From Oscillospiraceae bacterium (GTDB taxonomy: Bacteria > Bacillota > Clostridia > UBA1212 > SIG427): a DNA stretch of 64,000 bases. The stretch covers positions 109,699 through 173,698 of the forward strand of contig SVJE01000003.1 of assembly GCA_015069135.1 (NCBI GenBank). Direction: 5' to 3'. The translations under genes and the position numbers were made by a program. The notes below the pieces were generated by a model that saw only the letters and a list, made by a program, of their open reading frames with translations, was not told the DNA's origin and ran no database searches. This document shows positions 40,720 to 49,845 of the stretch, in pieces (positions within the stretch are counted from its first letter, which is position 1; every line of letters begins with the position of its first letter).

Positions 40720-43359
40720 ATGAGAAATATGGGTTTAAACGAAATCAGAGAAAAATATCTGAGCTTTTTTGAAACAAAGGGACATTTAAGATTGCCCAGC
40801 TTTTCACTTATACCTAACAACGACCCAAGTTTGTTGTTGATAAATTCAGGTATGGCACCTTTAAAGCCTTATTTTACAGGTGCTGAAGAACCACCAAGAC
40901 ATAGAGTTACTACTTGCCAGAAGTGTATCAGAACTCCTGATATTGACAATGTAGGTAAGACTGCAAGACATGGTACTTTCTTTGAAATGCTTGGTAACTT
41001 CTCTTTTGGTGATTACTTTAAGCATGAAGCTATTGCCTGGGCATGGGAATTCTTTACTGAAGTAATGGAAATTCCTGCAGACAAGTTGTTTGTTACTATA
41101 TATCAGGATGACGACGAGGCTTTTGATATCTGGACTAAAGAAGTGGGAGTTCCTGCTGACAGAATTATCAGAATGGGTAAAGAGGATAACTTCTGGGAGC
41201 ATGGTACAGGTCCTTGCGGTCCTTGTTCTGAAATTCATTATGACAGAGGCCCTGAATACGGCTGCGGTAAGCCAGGCTGTACAGTTGGCTGTGACTGTGA
41301 CAGATACATGGAAGTGTGGAACTTAGTATTTACACAGTTCGACAGACAGGAAGATGGTTCTTATGAAAGACTTGCAAAGCCTAACATTGATACAGGCATG
41401 GGTCTCGAAAGACTGGCTTGCGTAATGCAGGGCGTAGATAATCTTTTTGAAGTTGATACAGTAAGAGCAATATTGGATAAGGTTTGTGAAATGTCAGGTA
41501 CTACTTATGGTGCTGATTACAAGACAGACGTTTCCATCAGAAAGATTACTGACCACATCAGAAGTACAGTAATGATGATTTCTGACGGTGTTATTCCTTC
41601 TAACGAGGGTAGAGGCTACGTTCTTAGAAGACTTCTTCGTGGTGCAGCCAGAAATGGCCGTATGATTGGTATTCCAAGCGGTTTCTTAAGCAAACTTGCT
41701 CAGCTTGTTATTGATAATTCCGGTGATGCTTATCCTAACCTTAAGGAAAATCAGGAATACATTAAGAAGACAATTTCTGTGGAGGAAGAGCGTTTTGCTA
41801 CAACTATTGACCAGGGTATAAAATTGCTGGCTGAGTTCATGGACAAACATGCCGGGGAAGAGTTTGTTTTACCCGGTGAGGTAGCCTTTAAGCTTCACGA
41901 TACTTACGGTTTCCCATTTGACCTTACTAAGGATATTCTGGCTGAAAAAGGATTTGGTTTAGACGAAGAGGGCTTCAGAAAAGCTATGAAGGTTCAGAAG
42001 GAAACTGCAAAGGCTGCTATTAAGGATAGGAGTTCTTGGGCAAATTCAGGTTTAACAGTACCTTCCGAATGTCCTCAGACTGAATTTTTAGGCTATGAGA
42101 CTTTAGAATGTGAGGGTAAAATCCTTTATATTGCTGAAAATAAAGAAGACGGCTCTGTATTTTGCGATGAAGTAGGGGACGATGTTCACGTAACTGTAAT
42201 TACTGATAAATCTTCCCTGTATGCTGAAAGCGGCGGACAGATTGGAGATGCGGGTGTAATCAAGACAGATTCCGGTATTGTTCGTATATTTGAAACAACA
42301 AAGGCAGACGGAAGATGGTTACATTCCGGTGTGGTTGCTGAAGGAACAGTTAAAGTTGGTCAGGCTTGTAAGCTTACAGCTGATCGTTTGAGAAGACTTT
42401 CTGTTGAGAGAAACCATAGTGCTACTCACTTGTTGCAGAAGGCATTACAGAAAGTTTTAGGTGATCAGGTTCATCAGGCTGGTTCTTCTGTTAATGATGA
42501 AAGATTAAGATTTGACTTTAACCATACACAGGCTCTTACTAAAGAAGAGTTGGCTAAAGTTGAAGATGAAGTAAATGCAGCTATTTATGCAGACTATCCT
42601 GTTAATGTACAGGTTATGGCTGTTGAGGATGCTAAGAAACTTGGCGCTATGGCTCTGTTCGGAGAAAAGTATGGTGCTGAAGTAAGAGTTGTTAAAATGG
42701 GTGATTACAGCTTAGAATTCTGTGGCGGTACTCACGTTAAAAATACAGCTTCCATTGGTATGGCTAAGATTGTTATGGAAGGCGGTGTTTCTGCCGGTAT
42801 CCGTAGAATTGAAATGCTTACAGGTAGCAACGCAAGAGTTTACTTCATGGAGAAAGAGCATACATTAAGAGAAGTTGCTGAAAATGTAAAAGCTAACTTA
42901 CCTGATGTTATAAACAAGATTAAGAACTTAAATGATGACTACAAGGCAGCAGTTAAGGAACTTGATGAGCTTAAGAAGGCTATGGCTAAAGACAGCTCCG
43001 GAGATGTTCTTGCAAATGCTATTGAAGTAGGCGGAGTAAAAGTAGTTGCAGCTCGTATGGATATGCTTGATGGTGATGGACTGAGAGATACAGCAGACGG
43101 TTTAAGAGATCAGCTTGGCTCAGGAGTTGTAGTGCTTGCATCGTCACTTAACGATAAGGTTTCTATTGTTGCTATGGCTACAAAGGATGCAGTTTCAGCC
43201 GGTTGCCATTGCGGTAACATTGTAAAGAAAGCTGCTTCAATGTGCGGTGGTGGCGGTGGTGGCCGTCCTGATATGGCACAGGCAGGCGGTAAAAATCCTG
43301 CAGGCATTGATGATATGCTTAAGGCTGTTCCTGAAATAGTAAAGGAGTTGTTGAAATGA
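40720..43359 (+). CDS. alaS: Alanyl-tRNA synthetase
   Basis: 879 residues with all AlaRS parts: class II catalytic core (RLPSFSLIPNNDPSLLLINSG, ATP and Ala site), an editing domain with the zinc motif HSATHLL and CGGTH, and a C-terminal DHHA1-type domain ending GGGGGGRPDMAQAGGKN. Charges tRNA-Ala and clears Ser/Gly mischarging. TAGGAG precedes the ATG. No T-box is seen; it is close behind purD and overlaps hinT by four bases. Confidence 0.97.
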   Translation: MRNMGLNEIREKYLSFFETKGHLRLPSFSLIPNNDPSLLLINSGMAPLKPYFTGAEEPPRHRVTTCQKCIRTPDIDNVGKTARHGTFFEMLGNFSFGDYFKHEAIAWAWEFFTEVMEIPADKLFVTIYQDDDEAFDIWTKEVGVPADRIIRMGKEDNFWEHGTGPCGPCSEIHYDRGPEYGCGKPGCTVGCDCDRYMEVWNLVFTQFDRQEDGSYERLAKPNIDTGMGLERLACVMQGVDNLFEVDTVRAILDKVCEMSGTTYGADYKTDVSIRKITDHIRSTVMMISDGVIPSNEGRGYVLRRLLRGAARNGRMIGIPSGFLSKLAQLVIDNSGDAYPNLKENQEYIKKTISVEEERFATTIDQGIKLLAEFMDKHAGEEFVLPGEVAFKLHDTYGFPFDLTKDILAEKGFGLDEEGFRKAMKVQKETAKAAIKDRSSWANSGLTVPSECPQTEFLGYETLECEGKILYIAENKEDGSVFCDEVGDDVHVTVITDKSSLYAESGGQIGDAGVIKTDSGIVRIFETTKADGRWLHSGVVAEGTVKVGQACKLTADRLRRLSVERNHSATHLLQKALQKVLGDQVHQAGSSVNDERLRFDFNHTQALTKEELAKVEDEVNAAIYADYPVNVQVMAVEDAKKLGAMALFGEKYGAEVRVVKMGDYSLEFCGGTHVKNTASIGMAKIVMEGGVSAGIRRIEMLTGSNARVYFMEKEHTLREVAENVKANLPDVINKIKNLNDDYKAAVKELDELKKAMAKDSSGDVLANAIEVGGVKVVAARMDMLDGDGLRDTADGLRDQLGSGVVVLASSLNDKVSIVAMATKDAVSAGCHCGNIVKKAASMCGGGGGGRPDMAQAGGKNPAGIDDMLKAVPEIVKELLK

Positions 43360-43700
43360 GCGACTGTATTTTCTGTAAGATAATTAAAGGTGAAATTCCT
43401 TCAAGTAAGATTTATGAAGATGACTATTGCTATGCATTTAAGGATATTGCTCCTCAGATGCCTGTGCACATTGTAGTGGCAGCTAAAAAACACTTGCCAT
43501 CCGTATTGGAATTTACTGAAGAAGATATGGCTTTCTTGGGTGGCATTCAGCTTGCAATAGCAAAAATTGCCCGTCAGGAAGGTTTAACAGAAAATGGTTT
43601 CCGTGTTATTAACAACTGCGGTAAGGATGCAAAACAAAGTGTTCCTCATATTCACTACCACATATTAGCCGGTGGAGATATGGGCGAGAAGATAGTATAA
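43356..43700 (+). CDS. hinT: HIT-family purine nucleoside phosphoramidase
   Basis: 114 residues. CIFCKIIKGEIPSSKIYEDD is the N-terminal signature and HIHYHIL (HxHxH) the catalytic triad loop, preceded by QSVP. HinT enzymes hydrolyse AMP-amino-acid adducts such as those leaking from tRNA synthetases, which fits its coupling to alaS. Confidence 0.93.
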   Translation: MSDCIFCKIIKGEIPSSKIYEDDYCYAFKDIAPQMPVHIVVAAKKHLPSVLEFTEEDMAFLGGIQLAIAKIARQEGLTENGFRVINNCGKDAKQSVPHIHYHILAGGDMGEKIV

Positions 43701-43712
43701 GATTGTTGTAAT

Positions 43713-43750
43713 ACTCTCTGTCAAAAAAGGATGGAGAGTTTTTTATTTTT
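43713..43750 (+). terminator. Terminator of the pur-alaS-hinT unit
   Basis: ACTCTCTGTC (43713-43722) pairs with GATGGAGAGT (43730-43739), followed by a T-run. Confidence 0.87.
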
Positions 43751-43768
43751 CAAACTAAAAAATAAATG

Positions 43769-43797
43769 TTGACTTTATTGAGTTAAAGTGCTACACT
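43769..43797 (+). promoter_or_regulatory. Promoter of the ABC transporter operon
   Basis: TTGACT (43769-43774), 17 bp, TACACT (43792-43797). Confidence 0.7.
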
Positions 43798-43838
43798 ATT
43801 AAAACATTATTTTTAAATTTATTCGGGAGGCTTTTAAT

Positions 43839-44690
43839 ATGAAAAAAGTTTTAGCACTTATATTAACCCTGTTAATGGTAGTTGGTTGCTTTACCGGTTG
43901 TGGCGAAGAAGCTAAAGACCAGACAGACTGGGAATACATTCAGGAGAAGGGCGAGATGGTTGTAGGTATTACATATTTCTCACCAATGAACTACCTGGAT
44001 GAAGAAGGAAATTTAACAGGCTTTGAGACTGAATTTGCAGAAGCAGTAGCCGAAAAGTTAGGCGTAAAGGTTAAATTCCAGGTTATTGAATGGAAACTTA
44101 AAGAAACAGAGCTTAACAGTAAGAACATTGACTGTATCTGGAATGGTATGACAATTGATGATGACAGAAAAGCAAACATGGAAATCACAATTCCTTACAT
44201 GAACAACAAGCAGGTTCTTGTAACAAAGGCAGAGAATGCTGATACATACAATAGTGTGTTAGGCCTTAATGGTGCAAATGTTGTTGCTGAAGAAGGTAGT
44301 GCTGGTGAAACAGTTGCAACTACAGACGAGACATTTGCAGGTTCTAACTTCACACCTGTAGGTGCTCAGTCAGATGTACTTCTTGAAATCAAATCCGGCA
44401 CATCAGATGCAGGTATTATTGACTATGTAATGTCCATTGGTTCTATTGGTGAAGGTACAGACTATGCTGATTTAGTAGCTGTTGATTCTATGTCATTTGC
44501 TCCGGAGGAGTATGGTGTAGCCTTCAGAAAAGGTTCTGACGCAGCAGAAAAAGTTAACGAAGCCATGAGAGAATTGGCTAAAGACGGTACATTAAACACA
44601 ATTGCAACAAAGTATAAGTTGCAGGATCTGTCTTTAACCAATGTAATTACCTCATTACTTATTGGAGGCATTATTCTTTTAATAACCTGA
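43839..44690 (+). CDS. Amino-acid ABC transporter substrate-binding lipoprotein, altered C terminus
   Basis: 283 residues. Lipoprotein signal (MKKVLALILTLLMVVGCFTGC) and a family-3 periplasmic-binding fold: GEMVVGITYFSPMNYLD, GFETEFAEAVAEKLGV, WNGMTIDDDRK and AFRKGSD...NEAMRELAKDGTL. It should bind a polar amino acid. After IATKYKLQD the reading frame enters the antisense of the permease gene and adds 20 foreign residues rich in Ile and Leu. If the inverted segment is turned back, the protein would end KLQDVSIVK at 268 residues, a normal end for the family. The binding part itself is intact. Confidence 0.88.
   Translation: MKKVLALILTLLMVVGCFTGCGEEAKDQTDWEYIQEKGEMVVGITYFSPMNYLDEEGNLTGFETEFAEAVAEKLGVKVKFQVIEWKLKETELNSKNIDCIWNGMTIDDDRKANMEITIPYMNNKQVLVTKAENADTYNSVLGLNGANVVAEEGSAGETVATTDETFAGSNFTPVGAQSDVLLEIKSGTSDAGIIDYVMSIGSIGEGTDYADLVAVDSMSFAPEEYGVAFRKGSDAAEKVNEAMRELAKDGTLNTIATKYKLQDLSLTNVITSLLIGGIILLIT
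44623..44632 (+). repeat. Left inverted repeat of the invertible segment
   Basis: AGGATCTGTC; the reverse complement of the right repeat is AGGATGTGTC, a 9 of 10 match. It lies in the substrate-binding protein gene at codons QD. Confidence 0.75.
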
Positions 44691-45109
44691 GCAAGTACTA
44701 CTTTGAAAAACACCTGAGACTTTGTCATTCCAAGTACTTGTCCGGCTTCATACTGACCTTTTGGTATTCCTTCTATTCCACCTCTGTATATCTCTGAAAA
44801 ATATGCAGCATAGTTTATAACAAAAGCTATACATGCAGCCATCATTCGGTCTGTCATAGGAGTATTGAAAAGTAATCCCGGTACATAGAAAACTACAAAT
44901 AACTGGAGCATCAAAGGTGTTCCCCTGATAATCCAGACAAATGTACGGGTAAGCCATTTTAAAGGCTTAAATTTACTCATAGAACCAAAAGTGATAATAA
45001 GGCCCAGGGGTAATGCCAATACTAATGTTATTATAAACAAAAAGCAGTTTTCCCAGAAGCCTTCTAAAAGATATAAAGTTATATCCCAAAAAGTCATATT
45101 ACTAAACAT
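44630..45109 (-). pseudogene. ABC amino-acid permease, N-terminal 160 codons (inverted)
   Basis: Reads MFSNMTFWDITLYLLEGF with membrane helices, WIIRGTPLMLQL and the EAA-loop sequence EAGQVLGMTKSQVFFKVVLAQ, ending VITLVKD where family members continue TSL. Past the repeat the open frame runs antisense through the binding-protein gene to 44462 and is meaningless there. It needs the fragment at 45212-45391 to be complete. Confidence 0.85.
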
Positions 45110-45211
45110 ATACCAGTAGTCCGTCCTTAATAAACATAGTCATACCGGCAGCCTCCACCAAAAAGAAACCACCGGTATGTGCAAAAATAATATAAATATT
45201 ATTTTACAATG

Positions 45212-45221
45212 GACACATCCT
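45212..45221 (+). repeat. Right inverted repeat of the invertible segment
   Basis: GACACATCCT, partner of 44623-44632. Confidence 0.75.
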
Positions 45222-45391
45222 TGGCAAGAGTAATAAGCGTAATGGAGATACTTCGTCATGCAGAAACACTTGCAACAAAAGGAATAATCTGGCCACTTTT
45301 CTACACAGGTGCCTTCTTCCTGTTGTTCAGTGGGGCCCTGACACTTCTTTTCGGATGGATTGAAAAGAAAATGGATTACTACAAGGGGTGA
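45212..45391 (+). pseudogene. ABC amino-acid permease, C-terminal 59 codons
   Basis: DTSLARVISVMEILRHAE followed by a last membrane helix (YTGAFFLLFSGALTLLFG) and [11 protein letters not shown] is the classical end of a His/Glu-type permease. An ATG at 45209 precedes it by chance. Together with the inverted N half it would give a permease of 218 residues, normal for the family. Confidence 0.85.
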
Positions 45392-45396
45392 GAAAT

Positions 45397-46161
45397 ATGG
45401 CTATATTAGAAGTAAACGATATATACAAAAATTTTGGTAAAACAGAAGTATTGAAGGGTGTCAGCTTTTCCTTGGAGAAAGGCGAAGTGTTAGCCATTAT
45501 AGGTTCTTCCGGTAGTGGTAAAACAACCCTTTTAAGATGTATAAATTTTCTTGAGAAAGCAGATAAAGGCACCGTGTATGTTGATGGTGAGCTTATACAG
45601 GATGCTGAAATTTCAAGAAAAGAAAGTTCAGCGCAGAGAAGGGAAAATCAGCTTAAATTCGGTATGGTATTTCAGTCATTTAATTTGTTTCCTCAGTATA
45701 ACGTGCTTAAGAATGTAACCCTGGCCATGGAGCTTCTTAATAAAGAAAAGAAAACCATGACGCAGGAGCAAATAAATGAAAAAGCCATGTCTTTAATAGA
45801 AAGAGTGGGACTTAAAGAAAAAGCAATGAATTTCCCTTGTGAACTTTCAGGTGGTCAGCAGCAGAGAGTTGCCATTGCAAGAGCTTTGGCTCTTAACCCG
45901 ATGATTCTTTGTTTTGATGAGCCTACATCAGCTCTTGATCCTGAATTAACAGGCGAAGTGCTGAAAGTAATAAAGAGTCTTAAAGATTCTGACAGTACAA
46001 TGATCGTAGTAACTCACGAAATGGCTTTTGCCAGAGATGTGGCCGATAAAGTTATATTTATGGATGACGGTGTAATTGCAGAAATGGGAACACCGGAAGA
46101 TATATTTGCTCATCCGAAAAATGAAAGAACAAAAGAATTTTTACAGAGGTATTTTGAATGA
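45397..46161 (+). CDS. Amino-acid ABC transporter ATP-binding protein
   Basis: 254 residues. Walker [11 protein letters not shown]-loop FQSFNLFP, signature LSGGQQQR, Walker [13 protein letters not shown] and switch His in VTHEM identify a GlnQ/HisP-type ATPase. ATG 45397 is chosen with AAGGGGTG upstream; a GTG at 45388 is also in frame. It sits six bases after the permease C half, as in an intact operon, and overlaps the next gene by four bases. Confidence 0.93.
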   Translation: MAILEVNDIYKNFGKTEVLKGVSFSLEKGEVLAIIGSSGSGKTTLLRCINFLEKADKGTVYVDGELIQDAEISRKESSAQRRENQLKFGMVFQSFNLFPQYNVLKNVTLAMELLNKEKKTMTQEQINEKAMSLIERVGLKEKAMNFPCELSGGQQQRVAIARALALNPMILCFDEPTSALDPELTGEVLKVIKSLKDSDSTMIVVTHEMAFARDVADKVIFMDDGVIAEMGTPEDIFAHPKNERTKEFLQRYFE

Positions 46162-47516
46162 TAACAGGCATATTCAGTGGAATGGTAATGCAGCGGGATA
46201 AGGAGAATAAAAGTCTTATCTATATTACCACAGATGAAATTATAGAAAATATCAGTTGTAAAGCACAAAATGGCACTAATTTTGATGTTTTGTATAAAGA
46301 TGGTGTTATTTCAGGGATTCCTGTAGGTGGACCGTACGACCTTAAAATTAACGATGCTTTATATACTGACATTTATGTAGGTGACCTTTGGATATTGGCC
46401 GGTCAGTCAAACATGGAAGGTAATGGTGTGCTTGGTGAAAATGACTTTAACTATACACCAAACGAAAATATTCGTGCTTTTTACATGACAGATGAATGGC
46501 GTCCTGCTAAAAATCCTCTCCATCATTGTAGTATTGCGAAAGATCTGGTGCATACTGAAGTGTGCCACGCCGCAGAACAAAGATCTGGAGTGGGGGCAGG
46601 TAATGCACTTTCTTTTGCCCTTAAAATGTATGAGTACACAGGGGTACCTCAGGGCTTAATTGCCTGTGCTCACGGTGGTACTTGCTTAGGTCACTGGAAT
46701 CCTGCAGGCAAGGAAGTTGGCGGCGATAAGAGCCTATATGGTGCAATGTACAGAAGATTTACAGCCAATGGTAGCCACATTAAAGGAATACTCTGGTATC
46801 AGGGATGTGCAGACGGGGAAATCTGGGCTGAAAAGGATTTTACCGCAGGCACAACACATCTATTTAATTGTATGAGAAAAGACATGGGGAACGGTGAAAT
46901 TTTACCCATAATACAATGTCAGATAGGTCGCTGGTCAGATGAATACAATCAGGAAGATCAGGAACACAACAGATGCTGGTTTTCCATAAGAAGACAGCAG
47001 TTAGCCCTTAATGATACGATTGAAAATATAGATACTGTAGCGTCCATTACATATAGAACAGATGATCATGTTCATTTAACTTCAGACAGCCAGTGGAATC
47101 TGGGGGTTAAAATGGCAGAGGCTATGGTCAATCTTATAGATCCTGAACTAGCCCGAACCATAGGAGCAAAGCCTGCTATGAAAGTCGGTAAAATGTTTCT
47201 TCAGGGAGAAAAGGTGTTTCAGGAATACACTGATGTTGTCATCGAAATTGAAAACTCTAATGGTGATTTAGTAGCTGAACCGAGAGCCATGGGTTTTTCG
47301 CTGGCAAAAGAGCCTGATGTTATTGATAACATGAGATATCCTTATGATGCTTATGTTGAAGGAAATAGGATTATTGTAAGATTCCGCATGAATATTAAGG
47401 ATTTATCGGAATATTACCTTTATTATGGCTATGGCTGTAATCCATCTTGTAATATTACAGATGAAAACAAAAATCCGGTACCATGTTTTGGTCCTGTTAA
47501 AATAAGTGAAATATAA
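46158..47516 (+). CDS. SGNH-type acetylesterase (sialate O-acetylesterase-like)
   Basis: 452 residues, no signal peptide. [12 protein letters not shown] carries the nucleophile Ser, [10 protein letters not shown] the oxyanion Asn/Gly equivalent (here Gly-Cys) and [11 protein letters not shown] the Asp-His pair, as in carbohydrate acetylesterases and sialate O-acetylesterases. A beta-sandwich C-terminal part follows. It is translationally coupled to the ABC ATPase gene, so the transporter and esterase may serve one pathway. The substrate is unknown. Confidence 0.8.
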   Translation: MITGIFSGMVMQRDKENKSLIYITTDEIIENISCKAQNGTNFDVLYKDGVISGIPVGGPYDLKINDALYTDIYVGDLWILAGQSNMEGNGVLGENDFNYTPNENIRAFYMTDEWRPAKNPLHHCSIAKDLVHTEVCHAAEQRSGVGAGNALSFALKMYEYTGVPQGLIACAHGGTCLGHWNPAGKEVGGDKSLYGAMYRRFTANGSHIKGILWYQGCADGEIWAEKDFTAGTTHLFNCMRKDMGNGEILPIIQCQIGRWSDEYNQEDQEHNRCWFSIRRQQLALNDTIENIDTVASITYRTDDHVHLTSDSQWNLGVKMAEAMVNLIDPELARTIGAKPAMKVGKMFLQGEKVFQEYTDVVIEIENSNGDLVAEPRAMGFSLAKEPDVIDNMRYPYDAYVEGNRIIVRFRMNIKDLSEYYLYYGYGCNPSCNITDENKNPVPCFGPVKISEI

Positions 47517-47531
47517 GATTCCGGACAAATT

Positions 47532-47561
47532 AAAAGCTGACCTTGAAAAGTCAGCTTTTTG
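47532..47561. terminator. Bidirectional terminator between convergent genes
   Basis: AAAAGCTGAC (47532-47541) pairs with GTCAGCTTTT (47550-47559). T-runs lie on both strands, serving the esterase and racemase genes. Confidence 0.85.
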
Positions 47562-48287
47562 TTATTTAGTCAATATTTTGATTGCTTCCTGTAAAGGATC
47601 CCAGATTATCAGATTGGTTTTCTCAACCAGAGGTAATGCTTTTGTGTAAATACAAGGGAATTCGGTACAGCCCAGGATAATATTATTACTGCCTGCGGAC
47701 TTTGCCTGCTTTTCAAGCATTTTAACAAATCTCTGACATGTATCATCAGTAATTTTATCCTGTTTAACAGCTTCAATTAAATCTCTTAATTCTGTAAAAT
47801 CATTTTCGTTTGGGGAAGTAAGAGCAATGTCGTATTTAGCACAGGTACTTTCAAATATTCCCGACATAATTGTTCCCTCTGTAGCAATAAAGCCCGCTGA
47901 TTTGATGTTTGCTGCCTGCATTGCCTTTGCAACAGCAGAAATAATGTTTACAACACGACTTCTAGCTTCCGGAACTATTTTATAAACTTCTTCTAAAAAT
48001 ACGTGAGAAGTATTACATGCCAGCACTATATGAGTAGCACCGGCATCCAAAAGATTTTTAATGGATTCGGCTAATAATTTTACCAGTAAAGGACGTTCCT
48101 CTTCGTAAATTATTGCACGGACACGACTTGGCATTGTACAACGATTGTCAATTATGATTCTGGGACGATCCCATTCTTTTTCTGCAGGAGTTGCCTTAAG
48201 AAGCTGGTGAAAAAAGTGAAGGGTAGCGTAGGAGCCCATGCCGCCTACAATACCGATAGTCATTTTATCATATTTGCTTTTGCTCAT
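47562..48287 (-). CDS. Aspartate/glutamate racemase-family protein
   Basis: 241 residues. GIVGGMGSYAT at the N terminus and the two catalytic cysteine sites VLACNTSH and ILGCTEFP mark an Asp/Glu/hydantoin racemase. It likely interconverts L- and D-amino acids (aspartate is the commonest substrate). Overlaps the nucleotidyltransferase gene by four bases, suggesting a shared product, such as a D-amino-acid decoration. Confidence 0.85.
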   Translation of the reverse strand: MSKSKYDKMTIGIVGGMGSYATLHFFHQLLKATPAEKEWDRPRIIIDNRCTMPSRVRAIIYEEERPLLVKLLAESIKNLLDAGATHIVLACNTSHVFLEEVYKIVPEARSRVVNIISAVAKAMQAANIKSAGFIATEGTIMSGIFESTCAKYDIALTSPNENDFTELRDLIEAVKQDKITDDTCQRFVKMLEKQAKSAGSNNIILGCTEFPCIYTKALPLVEKTNLIIWDPLQEAIKILTK

Positions 48288-49024
48288 AATAAATTGCTTC
48301 CTTCCGCACGCTTTAAATCGTCTATATCGTCAATTTCGCACCAGTAGGATTCAGGTACATTTACAACCTTCATGTCCCACTTGTTACTGTGCATTATTTC
48401 TTTAAGTACTAATTCGTAGTAGCTGTTTACATTACCTGATTCAACCTCTTTTACAAGAGCAGGAGCAAAGGCCTCGTTCCAAAAATCCTTTTTAAATTTA
48501 TAAATATTCACTGTTTTTCTGTAGTTAGTATAGTCAAAATCAGGTCCTTGTTCTTTTTTCAAAACAAGATTAATAGCCTCCTCCTCATTCTTGATTTCAA
48601 TAACAGAACCATCCATTGTTTCTTTGTTGAAGAATGAGGTTACAATAGCGCAGTCTGCATCTGATTTAATCATATCATCCAAAAGAAGCTCTGAATAAAG
48701 TAAATCACACTCAAAAAGACATACATCTTCATCAGAATGCTGCGCAGCCATCCAAAGTGAATATATATTATTTGTTGTTTCATAAATACTGTTTTCGATA
48801 TAAGAAATCGGAGTGCCTTCGAAGTTGTCTGAAAGTTTTTCTTTAATATATGAAGCCATGTGACCTGTAACGATTACAAACCGGTCAACACCCATGGCTT
48901 TGATTTTTCTCATTGAACGAACAATAAGAGGAATATCCTTTACAGGCACCATGGATTTTGGCATTGTATTTGTAATTGGTTGTAATCTTCTGCCAAAGCC
49001 GGCAGCTAAAATAATGGCTTTCAT
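48284..49024 (-). CDS. Sugar/choline-type nucleotidyltransferase (LicC-like)
   Basis: 246 residues. LAAGFGRRLQPITNTMPKSMVPV is the NTP-binding start, and TNNIYSLWMA and ESYWCEIDDIDDL are typical of LicC-type CTP:phosphocholine cytidylyltransferases and related enzymes. It activates a phosphorylated alcohol or sugar as a nucleotide conjugate. Transcribed from a promoter at 49075-49047 with the racemase gene. Confidence 0.8.
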   Translation of the reverse strand: MKAIILAAGFGRRLQPITNTMPKSMVPVKDIPLIVRSMRKIKAMGVDRFVIVTGHMASYIKEKLSDNFEGTPISYIENSIYETTNNIYSLWMAAQHSDEDVCLFECDLLYSELLLDDMIKSDADCAIVTSFFNKETMDGSVIEIKNEEEAINLVLKKEQGPDFDYTNYRKTVNIYKFKKDFWNEAFAPALVKEVESGNVNSYYELVLKEIMHSNKWDMKVVNVPESYWCEIDDIDDLKRAEGSNLL

Positions 49025-49046
49025 TTTTTCGACTCCTTCAAAGTCA

Positions 49047-49075
49047 ATTATACCATGAGAGCATGGGTTTGTAAA
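49047..49075 (-). promoter_or_regulatory. Promoter of the nucleotidyltransferase-racemase pair
   Basis: Minus strand TTTACA (49075-49070), 17 bp, TATAAT (49052-49047). Confidence 0.7.
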
Positions 49076-49081
49076 ACAAAA

Positions 49082-49840
49082 TCAGGTTTTAGAAAGATAC
49101 ATAAGCCACCTGTGAGGCACAATTCTGGCAAGAACTCTGTAAAACTTGTAAAATACCTTATTTGTATAAACACCTTTTCCTTTTTTGGCAGCTTTAAGAG
49201 ATTTATATGCTACGTCTGAAGGATTACAATAGGGCAGTGTTTCAAAGGTTTTTGAACGACCTGTTATATTGGCTACATCAATAAATTCTGTGGACATAGG
49301 TCCCGGACATACTGCTAAAACATTTATTTTACGCTTTTTAAGTTCAAAACGTACAGCCCTTGAAAAACTTAACACATAAGCCTTTGTAGAACAGTATACA
49401 GCCATATTTGCATTAGGAACAAATGAGGCTATAGACGCTACATTTACCACAGCGGAATTTTCTTTCATATATTTAAGTACCAGATTTGTAACTACTGTAA
49501 GCCCACGAACATTCAGATTACATTGAAGCATCTGCTTATGATAATCTGCTGTGGCAAAATCACATAAGTCACCAACACCGGCGTTATTTATAAGAAGTTT
49601 AACATCAGGTTTTTTTTCTTTAAGATAGTCATGAAATTCTTCATACGTTTCTTCTTTACTAAGATCGTAGGGAAGTGGAACAACATTTTTATCAGGATAC
49701 TGCTCTTTAAGTGCTTCCAGTTTTTCTGTACGGCGAGCAATAACCCAATACTCGTCTATTTCCGGATAAACTTTTGGAATAAACTTAATGAATTCTGCTC
49801 CTAGACCTACAGAAGCACCGGTGATGATGGCTACGGACAT
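49082..49840 (-). CDS. Short-chain dehydrogenase/reductase
   Basis: 252 residues. TGASVGLGAEF (nucleotide loop), LLINNAGVGDL, NVASIASF and catalytic YCSTK (Tyr-x3-Lys) are clear. Substrate unknown; the sequence resembles DltE/YdfG-like oxidoreductases. It is six bases downstream of the ECF gene in the coaX operon. A different SDR is encoded at 12987. Confidence 0.85.
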   Translation of the reverse strand: MSVAIITGASVGLGAEFIKFIPKVYPEIDEYWVIARRTEKLEALKEQYPDKNVVPLPYDLSKEETYEEFHDYLKEKKPDVKLLINNAGVGDLCDFATADYHKQMLQCNLNVRGLTVVTNLVLKYMKENSAVVNVASIASFVPNANMAVYCSTKAYVLSFSRAVRFELKKRKINVLAVCPGPMSTEFIDVANITGRSKTFETLPYCNPSDVAYKSLKAAKKGKGVYTNKVFYKFYRVLARIVPHRWLMYLSKT

Positions 49841-49845
49841 AAGAA

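Larger units (their letters stand above)
44623..45221. other. Inverted ~0.6-kb segment disrupting the ABC transporter operon
   Basis: Between the two 10-bp inverted repeats the permease N-terminal half runs on the minus strand, while its C-terminal half continues on the plus strand directly outside the right repeat. Reversal on paper joins GAC codon 160 of the N half to the GAC at 45212 in frame and restores the binding protein's C terminus. Confidence 0.82.

Noticed and set aside
44462..45109. Minus-strand 215-residue permease as an intact gene
   Set aside because: Only the first 160 codons look like a permease; the rest is antisense to the binding-protein gene, and the true C terminus is at 45212-45391.
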